From NCBI RefSeq assembly GCF_012274265.1, contig NZ_JAANYY010000002.1, positions 682,001 through 746,000 of the forward strand: a stretch of 64,000 nt of DNA, read 5' to 3'. Under the pieces are notes generated by a model, which was given only the letters and a program-made list of their open reading frames with translations, had not been told where the DNA came from and made no database searches. Origin of the DNA: Sphingopyxis microcysteis (GTDB taxonomy: Bacteria; Pseudomonadota; Alphaproteobacteria; Sphingomonadales; Sphingomonadaceae). Position 1 is the first letter of the stretch. Each line of letters opens with the position of its first letter. Positions 43,474 through 52,094 of this stretch are shown here, piece after piece. The translations under genes and the position numbers were made by a program.

Positions 43474-44475
43474 GTGCGCCGTGACTGGACCCGCGAGGAA
43501 ATCGCCCAACTCTTCGACCTGCCGTTCGACGAACTGATGTGGGAGGCGCAGGGCGTCCATCGCCGCCATCATGCGCGTGGGCAAGTGCAGCTGTGCACGC
43601 TGCTCAGCATCAAGACCGGCGGCTGTGTCGAGGATTGCGGATATTGCTCGCAGTCGAAAAGCGCCGACAGCGGATTGAAGGCGACCAAGCTGATGGACGT
43701 GCGCGCGGTGCTGCAGGCTGCGGCGCAGGCGAAGGATTCGGGGTCAAAGCGTTTCTGCATGGGCGCCGCGTGGCGCAACCCCAAGGACCGCGACATGCCC
43801 GCGATCGTCGAGATGGTCGAGGGCGTGCGCGCGATGGGCATGGAAACCTGCATGACGCTGGGGATGCTCAGCAAGGAGCAGGCGCAGACGCTGGCGGTCG
43901 CGGGGCTCGACTATTACAACCACAACATCGACACGAGCCCCGAGAATTACGCGAATATCATCTCGACCCGCACTTTTCAGGACCGGCTCGACACGCTGGA
44001 GGAAGTGCGCAACGCGGGGATCAACGTCTGCTCGGGCGGGATCGTCGGGCTGGGCGAGACCCGGCAGGATCGCGTCGGCTTCATCCACGCGCTCGCGACG
44101 CTCGAACGCCATCCCGAAAGCGTGCCGGTCAACGCGCTGGTGCCGGTAAAGGGCACGGTGCTCGGCGACATGCTGGCGGACTCGCCGCTCGCAAAGATCG
44201 ACGACATCGAATTCGTCCGCACGATCGCGGTGGCGCGCATCACCATGCCGAAATCGATGGTCCGCCTGTCGGCGGGGCGCGAGAGCATGTCGGAAGCGAC
44301 GCAGGCGCTCTGCTTCATGGCGGGCGCGAACAGCATCTTTACCGGCGACAAGCTGCTGACGACGGCAAATGCGGGCGACAATGCCGACGCGGCGCTGTTC
44401 GCGAAGCTGGGGCTGCGGCCGATGGAGAGCGCGGAGCCGATGCGGGCAAACAATATTATGGAGGCGGCACAGTGA
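43474..44475 (+). CDS. bioB: biotin synthase
   Basis: A 333-residue radical-SAM enzyme that inserts sulfur into dethiobiotin. The SAM-binding cluster cysteines are Cys51, Cys55 and Cys58 in [15 protein letters not shown], and the [2Fe-2S]-ligand region includes [14 protein letters not shown] and [26 protein letters not shown] is conserved. GTG 43474 follows GGGGAGGGGGAT, an excellent ribosome binding site. The longer frame from GTG 43357 reads through a palindromic repeat. It is placed to supply biotin for PccA encoded downstream; no other bio genes are here. Confidence 0.92.
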   Translation: MRRDWTREEIAQLFDLPFDELMWEAQGVHRRHHARGQVQLCTLLSIKTGGCVEDCGYCSQSKSADSGLKATKLMDVRAVLQAAAQAKDSGSKRFCMGAAWRNPKDRDMPAIVEMVEGVRAMGMETCMTLGMLSKEQAQTLAVAGLDYYNHNIDTSPENYANIISTRTFQDRLDTLEEVRNAGINVCSGGIVGLGETRQDRVGFIHALATLERHPESVPVNALVPVKGTVLGDMLADSPLAKIDDIEFVRTIAVARITMPKSMVRLSAGRESMSEATQALCFMAGANSIFTGDKLLTTANAGDNADAALFAKLGLRPMESAEPMRANNIMEAAQ

Positions 44476-44618
44476 ACAACGGTAAAGTACAGCGGGTTCA
44501 CAATATCTATCACGACAGGTGCTCTCAGCACGCTTACGGGACCCTGAGTAACGTGATGAAATGGTCCGCAGGTCCGCAAATTCTGGCGTGGACCAACGGA
44601 CTGTCGGCTGGGGAGTGA
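44472..44618 (+). CDS. possible 48-residue protein in an AT-rich islet
   Basis: A short frame starting at GTG that overlaps the bioB stop (GTGA), encoding [20 protein letters not shown] and ending NGLSAGE. Codon use is clearly less GC-biased than in bioB. No signal peptide, membrane helix or known motif. It could be a real coupled small protein or a decayed remnant of a transferred segment together with the next gene. Expression is unproven. Confidence 0.3.
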   Translation: MNNGKVQRVHNIYHDRCSQHAYGTLSNVMKWSAGPQILAWTNGLSAGE

Positions 44619-44625
44619 CCAGTCT

Positions 44626-45129
44626 GTGCCTTCAGAGAACATCCAACAAGAAATTTCAAAATGGCTAGTGGCTTCCGCAAAGCGCGTCGAAATTCCATTC
44701 AAGCGCCAAAAATTCCGAAAATCTCTTGGAGAAGTTGCGATTGGCGTCGAAATTTACGTAATGCGATACAATCGTCAGCTGGCGTGTGTTGAATATACTT
44801 TCTACTGGCCAAAACTTGCTGAAAAATTCTTCGAATGGAAAAATGCCCCTGCAATGACGTGGCGCATGATGGACAAGTCATTAGAAAAGGAAAAGTCTAG
44901 GGGTGACGTTTATCTCTCGAAATATGCTGAAGATCGTATTGCAATGGAAAATGAAGTTGTTCTGCAAGGTGAGAATCTGTTTCACAACGTGAATTCGGTA
45001 CGTTCTTTTCTTCAGTTGTTATCCGGGCAAATCAGGCAAGTTCCGGCAACCTCCCAGGAGTTAAAACATGATTGGCCGAATCTTTTAGATCAGATCAATG
45101 CCACTGGGCTGGCTGGAGTTTATTCGTAA
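44626..45129 (+). CDS. AT-rich accessory gene, unknown function
   Basis: A 167-residue basic protein, start GTG 44626, with a soluble alpha-rich look (ISKWLVASAKRVEIPFKRQK, WPKLAEKFFEWKNAPAMTW, ENLFHNVNSVRSFLQLLSGQ). No domain recognised. Base composition is out of place: three 60-base rows I counted gave 37-45% G+C, against 72% for a row at the start of pccA. Its TAA overlaps the pccA start (TAATG), so it sits exactly between bioB and pccA. It looks horizontally acquired. The weak ribosome binding site leaves the start open. Confidence 0.6.
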   Translation: MPSENIQQEISKWLVASAKRVEIPFKRQKFRKSLGEVAIGVEIYVMRYNRQLACVEYTFYWPKLAEKFFEWKNAPAMTWRMMDKSLEKEKSRGDVYLSKYAEDRIAMENEVVLQGENLFHNVNSVRSFLQLLSGQIRQVPATSQELKHDWPNLLDQINATGLAGVYS

Positions 45130-47150
45130 TGTTCAAGAAAATCCTGATCGCCAATCGCGGTGAAATCGCCTGCCGCGTCATCAAGACCGCGCGGCGCATG
45201 GGCATCGCGACCGTCGCGGTGTATTCGGACGCCGACGCGCGTGCGCCTTTCGTGCAGATGGCGGATGAAGCCGTGCATATCGGGCCGTCGCCCGCGTCCG
45301 AATCCTATCTGATTGCCGACAAGATCATCGCCGCGTGCAAGGCGACGGGCGCCGAGGCGGTGCATCCGGGCTATGGTTTCCTGTCGGAACGCACCAGCTT
45401 TGCCGAGGCGCTGGCCAAGGAAAATATCGCCTTCATCGGCCCGCCGGTGAACGCGATCGCCGCGATGGGCGACAAGATCGAGTCGAAGAAGCTCGCGAAG
45501 GAAGCGGGCGTCAACGTCGTCCCCGGCTTCGTCGGTGAGATCCGCGACACCGAGCATGCGGTCGAGATCAGCAACGAGATCGGCTATCCGGTGATGATGA
45601 AGGCGTCGGCGGGGGGCGGCGGCAAGGGCATGCGCCTCGCCTATGACGAAAAGGACGTCCGCGAAGGCTTCGAGAGCGTGAAGCGCGAGGGGTTGAACAG
45701 CTTTGGCGACGACCGCGTGTTTATCGAGAAGTTCATCCTCAACCCGCGGCATATCGAGATCCAGATCCTCGGCGACCAGCATGGCAACACACTGTACCTC
45801 AACGAGCGCGAGTGCAGCATCCAGCGCCGTCACCAGAAGGTCGTCGAGGAAGCGCCGTCGCCGTTCGTGACCGAAAAGATGCGCAAGGCGATGGGCGAGC
45901 AGTGCGTCGCGCTGGCGAAGGCGGTCGGTTACTATAGCGCGGGGACGGTCGAACTGATCGTGTCGGGCGCCGATCCGACGGGCGAGAGCTTCTACTTCCT
46001 CGAAATGAACACGCGGCTTCAGGTCGAGCATCCGGTGACCGAGGCGATCACCGGCATCGACCTGGTCGAGCAGATGATCCGCGTCGCGGCGGGCGAGAAG
46101 CTCGAAATGACTCAGGACGACGTGAAGATCGACGGCTGGTCGATCGAGAACCGCGTCTATGCCGAGGATCCGTATCGCGGCTTCCTGCCCTCGACGGGGC
46201 GCCTCACCCGCTACCAGCCACCGGTGGCGGGCTGGACCGACGATGGCGCGGCAAACGGCCGCCGCGGCGTCGATGGCGTGCGCGTCGACGACGGGGTCTA
46301 TGACGGCGGCGAGGTGTCGATCTTTTACGACCCGATGATCGCGAAGCTGATCACCTGGGGCAAGACGCGCGACGAGGCGGCGGATTTGCAGGTCGCGGCG
46401 CTCGACCGCTTCGAACTCGAAGGGCTCGGCCACAATATCGACTTCCTGTCGGCGATCATGCAGCACCCGCGCTTCCGCTCGGGCGAGCTGACGACGGGCT
46501 TCATCGCCGAAGAATATCCGGAAGGCTTCCACGGCGCGCCGACCGACGAGAATGTGACGCGCGCGCTTGCCGCGATCGCGGGCTTCATGGCGTCCGCCGA
46601 AGCCGACCGCGCGCGGCGCACCGACGGCCAGCTCGGCGACCGGCTTGACCCGCCCGCGAAGTGGCAGGTGACGATCGGCGGCACGAGCCACAAGGTGAAG
46701 CTCGGCCATAAGCATATCAAGGTCGATGGCGACAAGGTCGACATCGCGCTTGAATATACGCCGGGCGACCGGCTGGTGGTGGCGGAGATCGACGACAGCG
46801 AGCTGGCGGTGAAAGTCGCCAAGACGCGCACCGGTTGGCGCATGACGACGCGCGGGGCGATCCACGATGTGCGCGTGCTGCCCTGGCATGTCGCGCCGCT
46901 CGCGAGCCACATGATCGAGAAGATCCCGCCCGACCTTTCGAAGTTCCTGATCTGCCCCATGCCGGGCCTGCTCGTCGCGCTGCATGTCGGCGAAGGCGAC
47001 GCCGTCGAGGCGGGCCAGCCGCTAGCGACGGTCGAGGCGATGAAGATGGAAAATATCCTGCGCGCCGAAAAATCGGGGGTCGTGAAGAGCGTCAACGCGG
47101 CGCAGGGCGACAGCCTGGCGGTCGATGCGGTGATTTTGGAGATGGAATAA
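45129..47150 (+). CDS. pccA: propionyl-CoA carboxylase alpha (biotin) subunit
   Basis: A 673-residue biotin carboxylase/carrier protein. The biotin-carboxylase domain starts FKKILIANRGEIACRVIKTA, with the ATP-binding GGGGKGMRLAYDE, the catalytic ERECSIQRRHQKVVEEAPSP and EMNTRLQVEHPVTE. A BT-like region at ~500-600 mediates subunit contact. The C-terminal carrier domain has the biotinyl lysine Lys639 in VEAMKMENI, 34 residues from the end as usual. It pairs with PccB. ATG 45129 overlaps the stop of the AT-rich gene. Confidence 0.95.
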   Translation: MFKKILIANRGEIACRVIKTARRMGIATVAVYSDADARAPFVQMADEAVHIGPSPASESYLIADKIIAACKATGAEAVHPGYGFLSERTSFAEALAKENIAFIGPPVNAIAAMGDKIESKKLAKEAGVNVVPGFVGEIRDTEHAVEISNEIGYPVMMKASAGGGGKGMRLAYDEKDVREGFESVKREGLNSFGDDRVFIEKFILNPRHIEIQILGDQHGNTLYLNERECSIQRRHQKVVEEAPSPFVTEKMRKAMGEQCVALAKAVGYYSAGTVELIVSGADPTGESFYFLEMNTRLQVEHPVTEAITGIDLVEQMIRVAAGEKLEMTQDDVKIDGWSIENRVYAEDPYRGFLPSTGRLTRYQPPVAGWTDDGAANGRRGVDGVRVDDGVYDGGEVSIFYDPMIAKLITWGKTRDEAADLQVAALDRFELEGLGHNIDFLSAIMQHPRFRSGELTTGFIAEEYPEGFHGAPTDENVTRALAAIAGFMASAEADRARRTDGQLGDRLDPPAKWQVTIGGTSHKVKLGHKHIKVDGDKVDIALEYTPGDRLVVAEIDDSELAVKVAKTRTGWRMTTRGAIHDVRVLPWHVAPLASHMIEKIPPDLSKFLICPMPGLLVALHVGEGDAVEAGQPLATVEAMKMENILRAEKSGVVKSVNAAQGDSLAVDAVILEME

Positions 47151-47157
47151 GCTCACA

Positions 47158-47247
47158 CCCGTTCGTGCTGAGCTTGTCGAAGCACCGTCCTTCCTTCTAC
47201 GGCGGTTGAAGAGAAGAATGGCCCTTCGACAAGCTCAGGGCGAACGG
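47158..47247. repeat. palindromic repeat, GAGCTTGTCGAAGG family
   Basis: Left end CCCGTTCGTGCTGAGCTTGT, right end GACAAGCTCAGGGCGAACGG, separated by about 45 bases. It follows pccA, probably marking the end of the propionate operon. Confidence 0.88.
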
Positions 47248-47258
47248 AGTTTGTTCCA

Positions 47259-47630
47259 ATGCACGTCAATCACGACACCGACGCCGGTGCGGCGTCCGAA
47301 ATCACCTTCGACGACTTCCTCCGCGTCGACATCCGCATCGGCACGATCGTCGCGGCCGAGCCCTTTCCCGAAGCGCGCAAACCGGCGTTCAAGCTGAAGA
47401 TCGATTTCGGTGCGGCGATCGGGGTGAAGAAAAGCAGCGCGCAGATCGTCGATCGCTATGCGCTGGACGACCTGGTCGGTCGGCAGGTCGCCGCGGTGGT
47501 CAACTTCCCGCCGCGCCAGATCGGCAAATTCATGTCCGAAGTGCTGACCTTGGGGTTCGCCGATGAAAATGGCGCGGTGATCCTGTTCGCGCCCGATGTG
47601 CCGGTCCCCAACGGCTCGCGGCTATTCTGA
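47259..47630 (+). CDS. CsaA-like tRNA-binding protein
   Basis: A 123-residue OB-fold protein. FDDFLRVDIRIGTIVAAEPF is the usual start of the CsaA/tRNA-binding domain, followed by KPAFKLKIDFG, ALDDLVGRQVAAVVNFPPRQ and a C-terminal VPVPNGSRLF. The family binds tRNA-like ligands and has been linked to chaperone or export activity in Bacillus. Length is normal. Stand-alone gene, 12 bases after a repeat. Confidence 0.88.
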   Translation: MHVNHDTDAGAASEITFDDFLRVDIRIGTIVAAEPFPEARKPAFKLKIDFGAAIGVKKSSAQIVDRYALDDLVGRQVAAVVNFPPRQIGKFMSEVLTLGFADENGAVILFAPDVPVPNGSRLF

Positions 47631-47725
47631 TCCCCGCGGCGCACTAGCTCATTTCGATCGCAGCGTTCCGTCGGCGGCGCGATTAGGTGGCGTCGGCAAA
47701 GCAACAATCAATGGGAGAGGGGCCG

Positions 47726-48730
47726 ATGGTCCGGCGTGCAGCTATGGTCGTGGCGGCGATGGGTTTGGCGTTGGCGACGGGGGCAACCAGTAGCGCGAAT
47801 GAAGCCGGGAAGCGCAGCTATGGCGTGATCGAGACGCGCGACGTCGTTTATGGCCGCGCGCCGGTCGGCGTATCGGTCGACGGCGCCAAGGCGCGCGATC
47901 TGCTGCTCGACGTCTATCGCCCGGTCGCCGCCGACGGCAAACCGCTGACGGGCCGCCCCGCGGTCGTCATGGCGTTCGGCGGCGCCTTTCATCGCGGCGA
48001 CAAGGGCGATTTCAACTTCACCGTCGAGGGCGCGCAGGACAGCTCAATGGCGGATTATTGCCGCAGCTTTGCGCGCGCGGGCTACGCCTGTTTCTCGATC
48101 GAATATCGCTTCGTGCAGGAGCAGCCGGGGCTCGTCCGCCCGCTCGACGAAAAGCGCATCGTGCCGCGCACGGTCAACCTGTCGCCCGAAAAGCTCGAGC
48201 GGATCGCCGAAGTGCGCCACCAGATGAAGCTGCCGCCGTTCGACGAGACGACGCTGACGCATTATTGGCATGCGACCTTTGGCGCCGCCGACGACATGGC
48301 GATGGCGGTCGATTTTGTCCGCACGCGGGCAGGGGAATTCGGGGTCGACGGCGATCGGCTCGCAATCGGCGGCTTTTCGGCGGGGGCGATCACCGCGCTC
48401 AACACGGCTTATGGTCTGGGAGTTCCGGCAAAGGCCGTGGTGTCGCTGTCGGGCGGGATCAGCGGCTATAACCTCTATGAAACGGCGACGAACGGCATGC
48501 CGCCCGCGCTCTTGATCCTTGGTCAGAATGATTATGTGGGGGTGCTCAATGGCACGCGCCATACCGCCGCGGCGCTCGGCAACAAGGGCATCGCGAGCGA
48601 AACCGTGTGGGTGCCGGGTTTCGGGCACTTCTACCCGATGGGGGCAGTCGGGCTGGGCGACAAGGTCAGCCGCGCGCCCGTCGCGGCGCGGATCGTCGCC
48701 TTTCTCGACGCCAATTTGCAGAAGGAATAG
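47726..48730 (+). CDS. secreted alpha/beta hydrolase / carboxylesterase
   Basis: A 334-residue exported protein with a signal peptide (MVRRAAMVVAAMGLALATGA). The oxyanion region is VVMAFGGAFHRGDKGDF, the nucleophile elbow IGGFSAGAITALN, the likely acid lies in LGQNDYVGVLNG, and the histidine in PGFGHFYPMGA. The arrangement matches BD-FAE/carboxylesterase-type hydrolases. The substrate is unknown. GGGAGAGGGG precedes ATG 47726; the in-frame GTG 47687 would precede the signal peptide. Confidence 0.85.
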   Translation: MVRRAAMVVAAMGLALATGATSSANEAGKRSYGVIETRDVVYGRAPVGVSVDGAKARDLLLDVYRPVAADGKPLTGRPAVVMAFGGAFHRGDKGDFNFTVEGAQDSSMADYCRSFARAGYACFSIEYRFVQEQPGLVRPLDEKRIVPRTVNLSPEKLERIAEVRHQMKLPPFDETTLTHYWHATFGAADDMAMAVDFVRTRAGEFGVDGDRLAIGGFSAGAITALNTAYGLGVPAKAVVSLSGGISGYNLYETATNGMPPALLILGQNDYVGVLNGTRHTAAALGNKGIASETVWVPGFGHFYPMGAVGLGDKVSRAPVAARIVAFLDANLQKE

Positions 48731-48806
48731 CGCGCGCCGCGCGATTGGTCGTGCCAAGTCGCCGGTGACCGGCTAGGTTGCACCGGCATTCGGGGGAGAT
48801 ACGATC

Positions 48807-49214
48807 ATGACATTACCGGTTACCGCTTTCGTCGGCGCCGTCTGCGCGCTGCTGCTGCTGTTCACCGCGATGCTGACGGTGCGCCGGCGGCTGCGCCTGA
48901 AAGCCGCGTTCGGCGATCAGGGCGACGCGAAACTGATCGCGGCGAGCCGCAGCCACGGCAATCTTGCCGAACATGCGCCGATCGTCGTCATCCTGCTGGG
49001 CCTGCTAGAGACCGCGCGCGCCAATCATATGGCGCTGATGATCATCGGCGCGCTGTTCCTGATTGGCCGCGTCGCACATATCGCCGGGCTGCATGCGCCG
49101 GTCGAACCCGGCAAGCCGCCGGTTACGCGCCAGATCGGGGTTGCCGCGACGTGGATCACCTTGCTGGCGCTCGGTGGGTGGACGTTGTGGATGCTCGTGA
49201 CGGTGAATTTGTAG
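48807..49214 (+). CDS. MAPEG family membrane protein
   Basis: A 135-residue protein with four membrane segments. The family core is visible: KLIAASRSHGNLAEHAPIVV contains the R-x-H-x-N-x-x-E-x-x-P glutathione-binding pattern of MAPEG proteins, with GRVAHIAGL in helix 3. This is the DUF-type bacterial branch close to YecN. It is more complete in its motif than the two at the left edge. No pathway is suggested by its neighbours. Confidence 0.87.
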   Translation: MTLPVTAFVGAVCALLLLFTAMLTVRRRLRLKAAFGDQGDAKLIAASRSHGNLAEHAPIVVILLGLLETARANHMALMIIGALFLIGRVAHIAGLHAPVEPGKPPVTRQIGVAATWITLLALGGWTLWMLVTVNL

Positions 49215-49256
49215 CTGAGCGTAACGGCGGTTTTGGGATGGGGAGCTGACATATCC

Positions 49257-49395
49257 GATCCTCCCCACTTGTGGGGAGGTGGCAGCCCGTAGGGCTGACG
49301 GAGGGGGTTCGCGTCCTTTCGCGGCGCGTCAGGCCGATAGCCCCCTCCACCACCGCCTGCGGCGGCGGTCCCCCTCCCCGTCCCGGGGAGGATCC
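49257..49395. repeat. long inverted repeat element, CCTCCC family
   Basis: Begins GATCCTCCCCACTTGTGGGG and ends CCCCGTCCCGGGGAGGATCC, with GGTGGCAGCCCGTAGGGCTG and CCACCACCGCCTGCGGCGGC inside. Located between the convergent MAPEG and cyclase genes, where it occupies most of the 240-base gap. Confidence 0.85.
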
Positions 49396-49454
49396 TAACG
49401 TCCGCAATCGGTCGTTAGCCGCAGCTCCGAGATGCGGCGCACCATGTCCAAACC

Positions 49455-50222
49455 TCAATCCTCGACCAGCGCCACCGCGCGGATCCACCCCGCGCTCGCG
49501 CGCTCGATCTTCACCGGGAAGCAGCTGAAAGTGAACCCGGTTGCGGGGATCGTCGACAGGTTCGTCAGCTTTTCGATCTGGTAATAGGGCCGGATACGCC
49601 CCGCCTTATGCCCTTCCCAGATGATCGACGGGTCGCGCGTTTCGGCCCAGCGCTTAGCGGTATGGCTGAACGGCGCGTCCCAGCTCCATGCGTCGGTGCC
49701 GACGACCTGCACGCCGCGCTCCGTCAGGTACAGCGTCGCCTCGGCACCCATGCCGCAGCCCTGATCGGTGAAATTGTCGGTGCCATAGATGGCACCCGAC
49801 TGGACAAGCACGATGTCGAGCGGCTGGAGGTCGTGGCCGATCCGCGCCAGTTCGGTCTCTACCTCGGCGGCGCTCACGACATGGCCGTGCGGGCGGTCGG
49901 AAAAGTCGAGTTTGACCCCGGGACGAAAGAACAGGTCGAGCGGGGCTTCGTCGATCGACGGCGCGGGCGTCGCGCCGCTGTCGGTGGTCGAGTGATAATG
50001 CCAGGGCGCGTCCATATGCGTGCCGTTGTGCGTGCTAAGCGACAGCATTTCGACCGCCCAGCCTTCGCCGTCAGGCAGGTCTTCGCGGGTCAGTCCCGGA
50101 AAGAACATCGCGATCTGCTCCCATGTATTTTCATGGGTCATATAGGTGATGTTGGGGCGCATCACCGGCGGGTCCGAAACGACGTCGTTGGTGATCGGGA
50201 TGGACAGGTCGATGAACTGCAT
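49455..50222 (-). CDS. cyclase family protein (kynurenine-formamidase-like)
   Basis: A 255-residue metal-dependent hydrolase of the cyclase family. The family motif HxGTHxDxPxH is present as STHNGTHMDAPWHYH, and FIDLSIPITNDVVSDPP is the usual opening. Members include bacterial kynurenine formamidase KynB and polyketide or isatin hydrolases. KynB is shorter (about 210 residues), and no tryptophan-degradation genes are adjacent, so the substrate is left open. ATG 50222 is used; the longer frame continues into a repeat. Confidence 0.86.
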   Translation of the reverse strand: MQFIDLSIPITNDVVSDPPVMRPNITYMTHENTWEQIAMFFPGLTREDLPDGEGWAVEMLSLSTHNGTHMDAPWHYHSTTDSGATPAPSIDEAPLDLFFRPGVKLDFSDRPHGHVVSAAEVETELARIGHDLQPLDIVLVQSGAIYGTDNFTDQGCGMGAEATLYLTERGVQVVGTDAWSWDAPFSHTAKRWAETRDPSIIWEGHKAGRIRPYYQIEKLTNLSTIPATGFTFSCFPVKIERASAGWIRAVALVED

Positions 50223-50299
50223 GATCGCAGTCTGACACGAACAATGGCCCACGCCAAGAAGGCTTGCGCCACGCGGCGGTGCAATTAGACGTAGCGTAA

Positions 50300-50378
50300 C
50301 CGTTCGTGTCGAGCGAAGTCGAGACACGCCGCTTCGGCGATGCGCGCGAGGCATCTCGACTTCGCTCGATGCGAACGG
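50300..50378. repeat. palindromic repeat, GAGCGAAGTCGAG family
   Basis: Left end CCGTTCGTGTCGAGCGAAGT, right end ACTTCGCTCGATGCGAACGG. It lies in the divergent gap between the cyclase and the MHS transporter. Confidence 0.88.
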
Positions 50379-50418
50379 AAAAGTGACAAGCCCGACGGGG
50401 TGGGGGAGCCAGAGATAT

Positions 50419-52050
50419 ATGACCGAAGCCAGTGCCGCGGGCGCCGTTTACGAACCGACGCAGAAAGAAATCCGCATGGTCATCGCCGCCTCGTCGGCAG
50501 GCACCGTGTTCGAATGGTATGATTTCTTCATCTACGGCACGCTCGCCGCGATCATCGGCAAGGCATTTTTCCCGAGCGACAATGCGACGCTGGAAACGCT
50601 GCTCGTTTGGGCGGGCTTTGCGGTCGGCTTCGGCTTTCGTCCGCTCGGCGCGGTGCTGTTCGGTTTCCTCGGCGATCGGCTGGGGCGTAAATATACATTC
50701 CTGGTCACCGTGACGCTGATGGGCGTGGCGACCGCGGGTGTCGGCATGATCCCGTCGGCGGCGACGATCGGGATCGCCGCGCCGATCATCGTCATCCTGC
50801 TCCGCGTGTTGCAAGGGCTGGCGCTCGGCGGCGAATATGGCGGTGCGGCGGTCTATGTCGCCGAACATTCGCCGCCCGGAAAGCGCGGCTTCTACACCAG
50901 TTTCATCCAGGCCAGCGTCGTCGGCGGATTTGTGCTCAGCCTGGTCGTGGTGCTGGGATGCAAGGCGTTGATGCCCGATGCGGTCTGGGAAAGCTGGGGC
51001 TGGCGGGTGCCGTTCCTGCTGTCGCTGATCCTGCTCGCGATCTCGCTGTGGATGCGCCTGAAACTGTCCGAAAGCCCGGTGTTCAAGGCGATGAAGGCGC
51101 AGGGCGAGCTGGCGAAGAATCCGCTGAAGGAAAGCTTCACCTATCCCGGCAACCCGCGCCGCATCTTCATCGCCCTGTTCGGGATCGCGGCGGGTCTGAC
51201 GGTGATCTGGTACACCGCGATGTTTTCGGGCCTGTCGTTCCTGAAAGGACCGATGAAGGTCGAAGATACCGCCGCCGAGATCATCGTCGGCGTCGCGGCG
51301 GCGGTCGGCATGGGCTTTTTCATCTGGGCGGGGCATTTGTCGGACCGCATCGGGCGCAAAAAGCCGATCGTGTGGGGTTATGGCGTGACGCTGGTCCTGT
51401 TGTTCCCGCTGTTCTGGTGGATGGGCAGCGTTGGCAACCCCGCTTTATCGGCGGCGGCCGAGCGGGCGCCGGTCACCGTGACGGGATCGCAGTGCAGCTT
51501 TGATCCGTTTGCGCAGGTACAGGAAACCGCGTGCGGCAAGACGCTGGGTGAACTCACCAAGCTTGGCGTACCCTACAGCGTCGTGGCGACCGACAGCAAG
51601 TTCGACAGCGTCACCATCCGTATCGGTGAGCGCGAGGTGGCGAGCGAGGATCCCGCGCTGCTGAAACCCGCGCTGGAAGCGAGCGGCTATGATTTCGCCA
51701 AGCAGGTGCCGGGCTGGGGCGGCATCGCGATCATCTTTCTCGCGCTGCTCGGGCTCAGTGCCTTGTCGGGCTTTACCTATGGCCCGGTCGCGGCGCTGCT
51801 ATCGGAGATGTTCCCGCCGCACGTCCGCTATTCGTCGCTGTCGATTCCCTATCATATCGGGACCGGCTATTTCGGAGGCTTCCTGCCGCTGATCGCCAGT
51901 TTCATCATCGCCAAGACCGGCAATGCCTATTCGGGGCTGTGGTACACCTGGGTCGTCGTGCTGGTGGCGTTTCTGGTCACCGCTTTCATGCTGAAGGACC
52001 CGGTGGAGGGCCAGTGGGACAAACAGCCATCCGGGGCGGCGGAGGCCTGA
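50419..52050 (+). CDS. MHS-type MFS transporter with soluble insertion
   Basis: A 543-residue member of the metabolite:H+ symporter family. VFEWYDFFIYG in helix 1, GFLGDRLGRKYTF (motif A) and RVLQGLALGGEYGGAAVYVA are typical of ShiA/ProP-like carriers of carboxylates or osmolytes. It is about 100 residues longer than usual because residues ~340-433, between two late helices, form a soluble insertion with Cys359 and Cys372. ATG 50419 has GGGGGAG upstream; codons before it lie in or near a repeat. The substrate is unknown. Confidence 0.87.
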   Translation: MTEASAAGAVYEPTQKEIRMVIAASSAGTVFEWYDFFIYGTLAAIIGKAFFPSDNATLETLLVWAGFAVGFGFRPLGAVLFGFLGDRLGRKYTFLVTVTLMGVATAGVGMIPSAATIGIAAPIIVILLRVLQGLALGGEYGGAAVYVAEHSPPGKRGFYTSFIQASVVGGFVLSLVVVLGCKALMPDAVWESWGWRVPFLLSLILLAISLWMRLKLSESPVFKAMKAQGELAKNPLKESFTYPGNPRRIFIALFGIAAGLTVIWYTAMFSGLSFLKGPMKVEDTAAEIIVGVAAAVGMGFFIWAGHLSDRIGRKKPIVWGYGVTLVLLFPLFWWMGSVGNPALSAAAERAPVTVTGSQCSFDPFAQVQETACGKTLGELTKLGVPYSVVATDSKFDSVTIRIGEREVASEDPALLKPALEASGYDFAKQVPGWGGIAIIFLALLGLSALSGFTYGPVAALLSEMFPPHVRYSSLSIPYHIGTGYFGGFLPLIASFIIAKTGNAYSGLWYTWVVVLVAFLVTAFMLKDPVEGQWDKQPSGAAEA

Positions 52051-52094
52051 TCGAACCCATTGGCGCAGCCCGCCAACCCGTATAGGGCACGCCG

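Noticed and set aside
45120-46985. 621-codon minus frame over pccA
   Set aside because: pccA is certain on the plus strand; this is a shadow.
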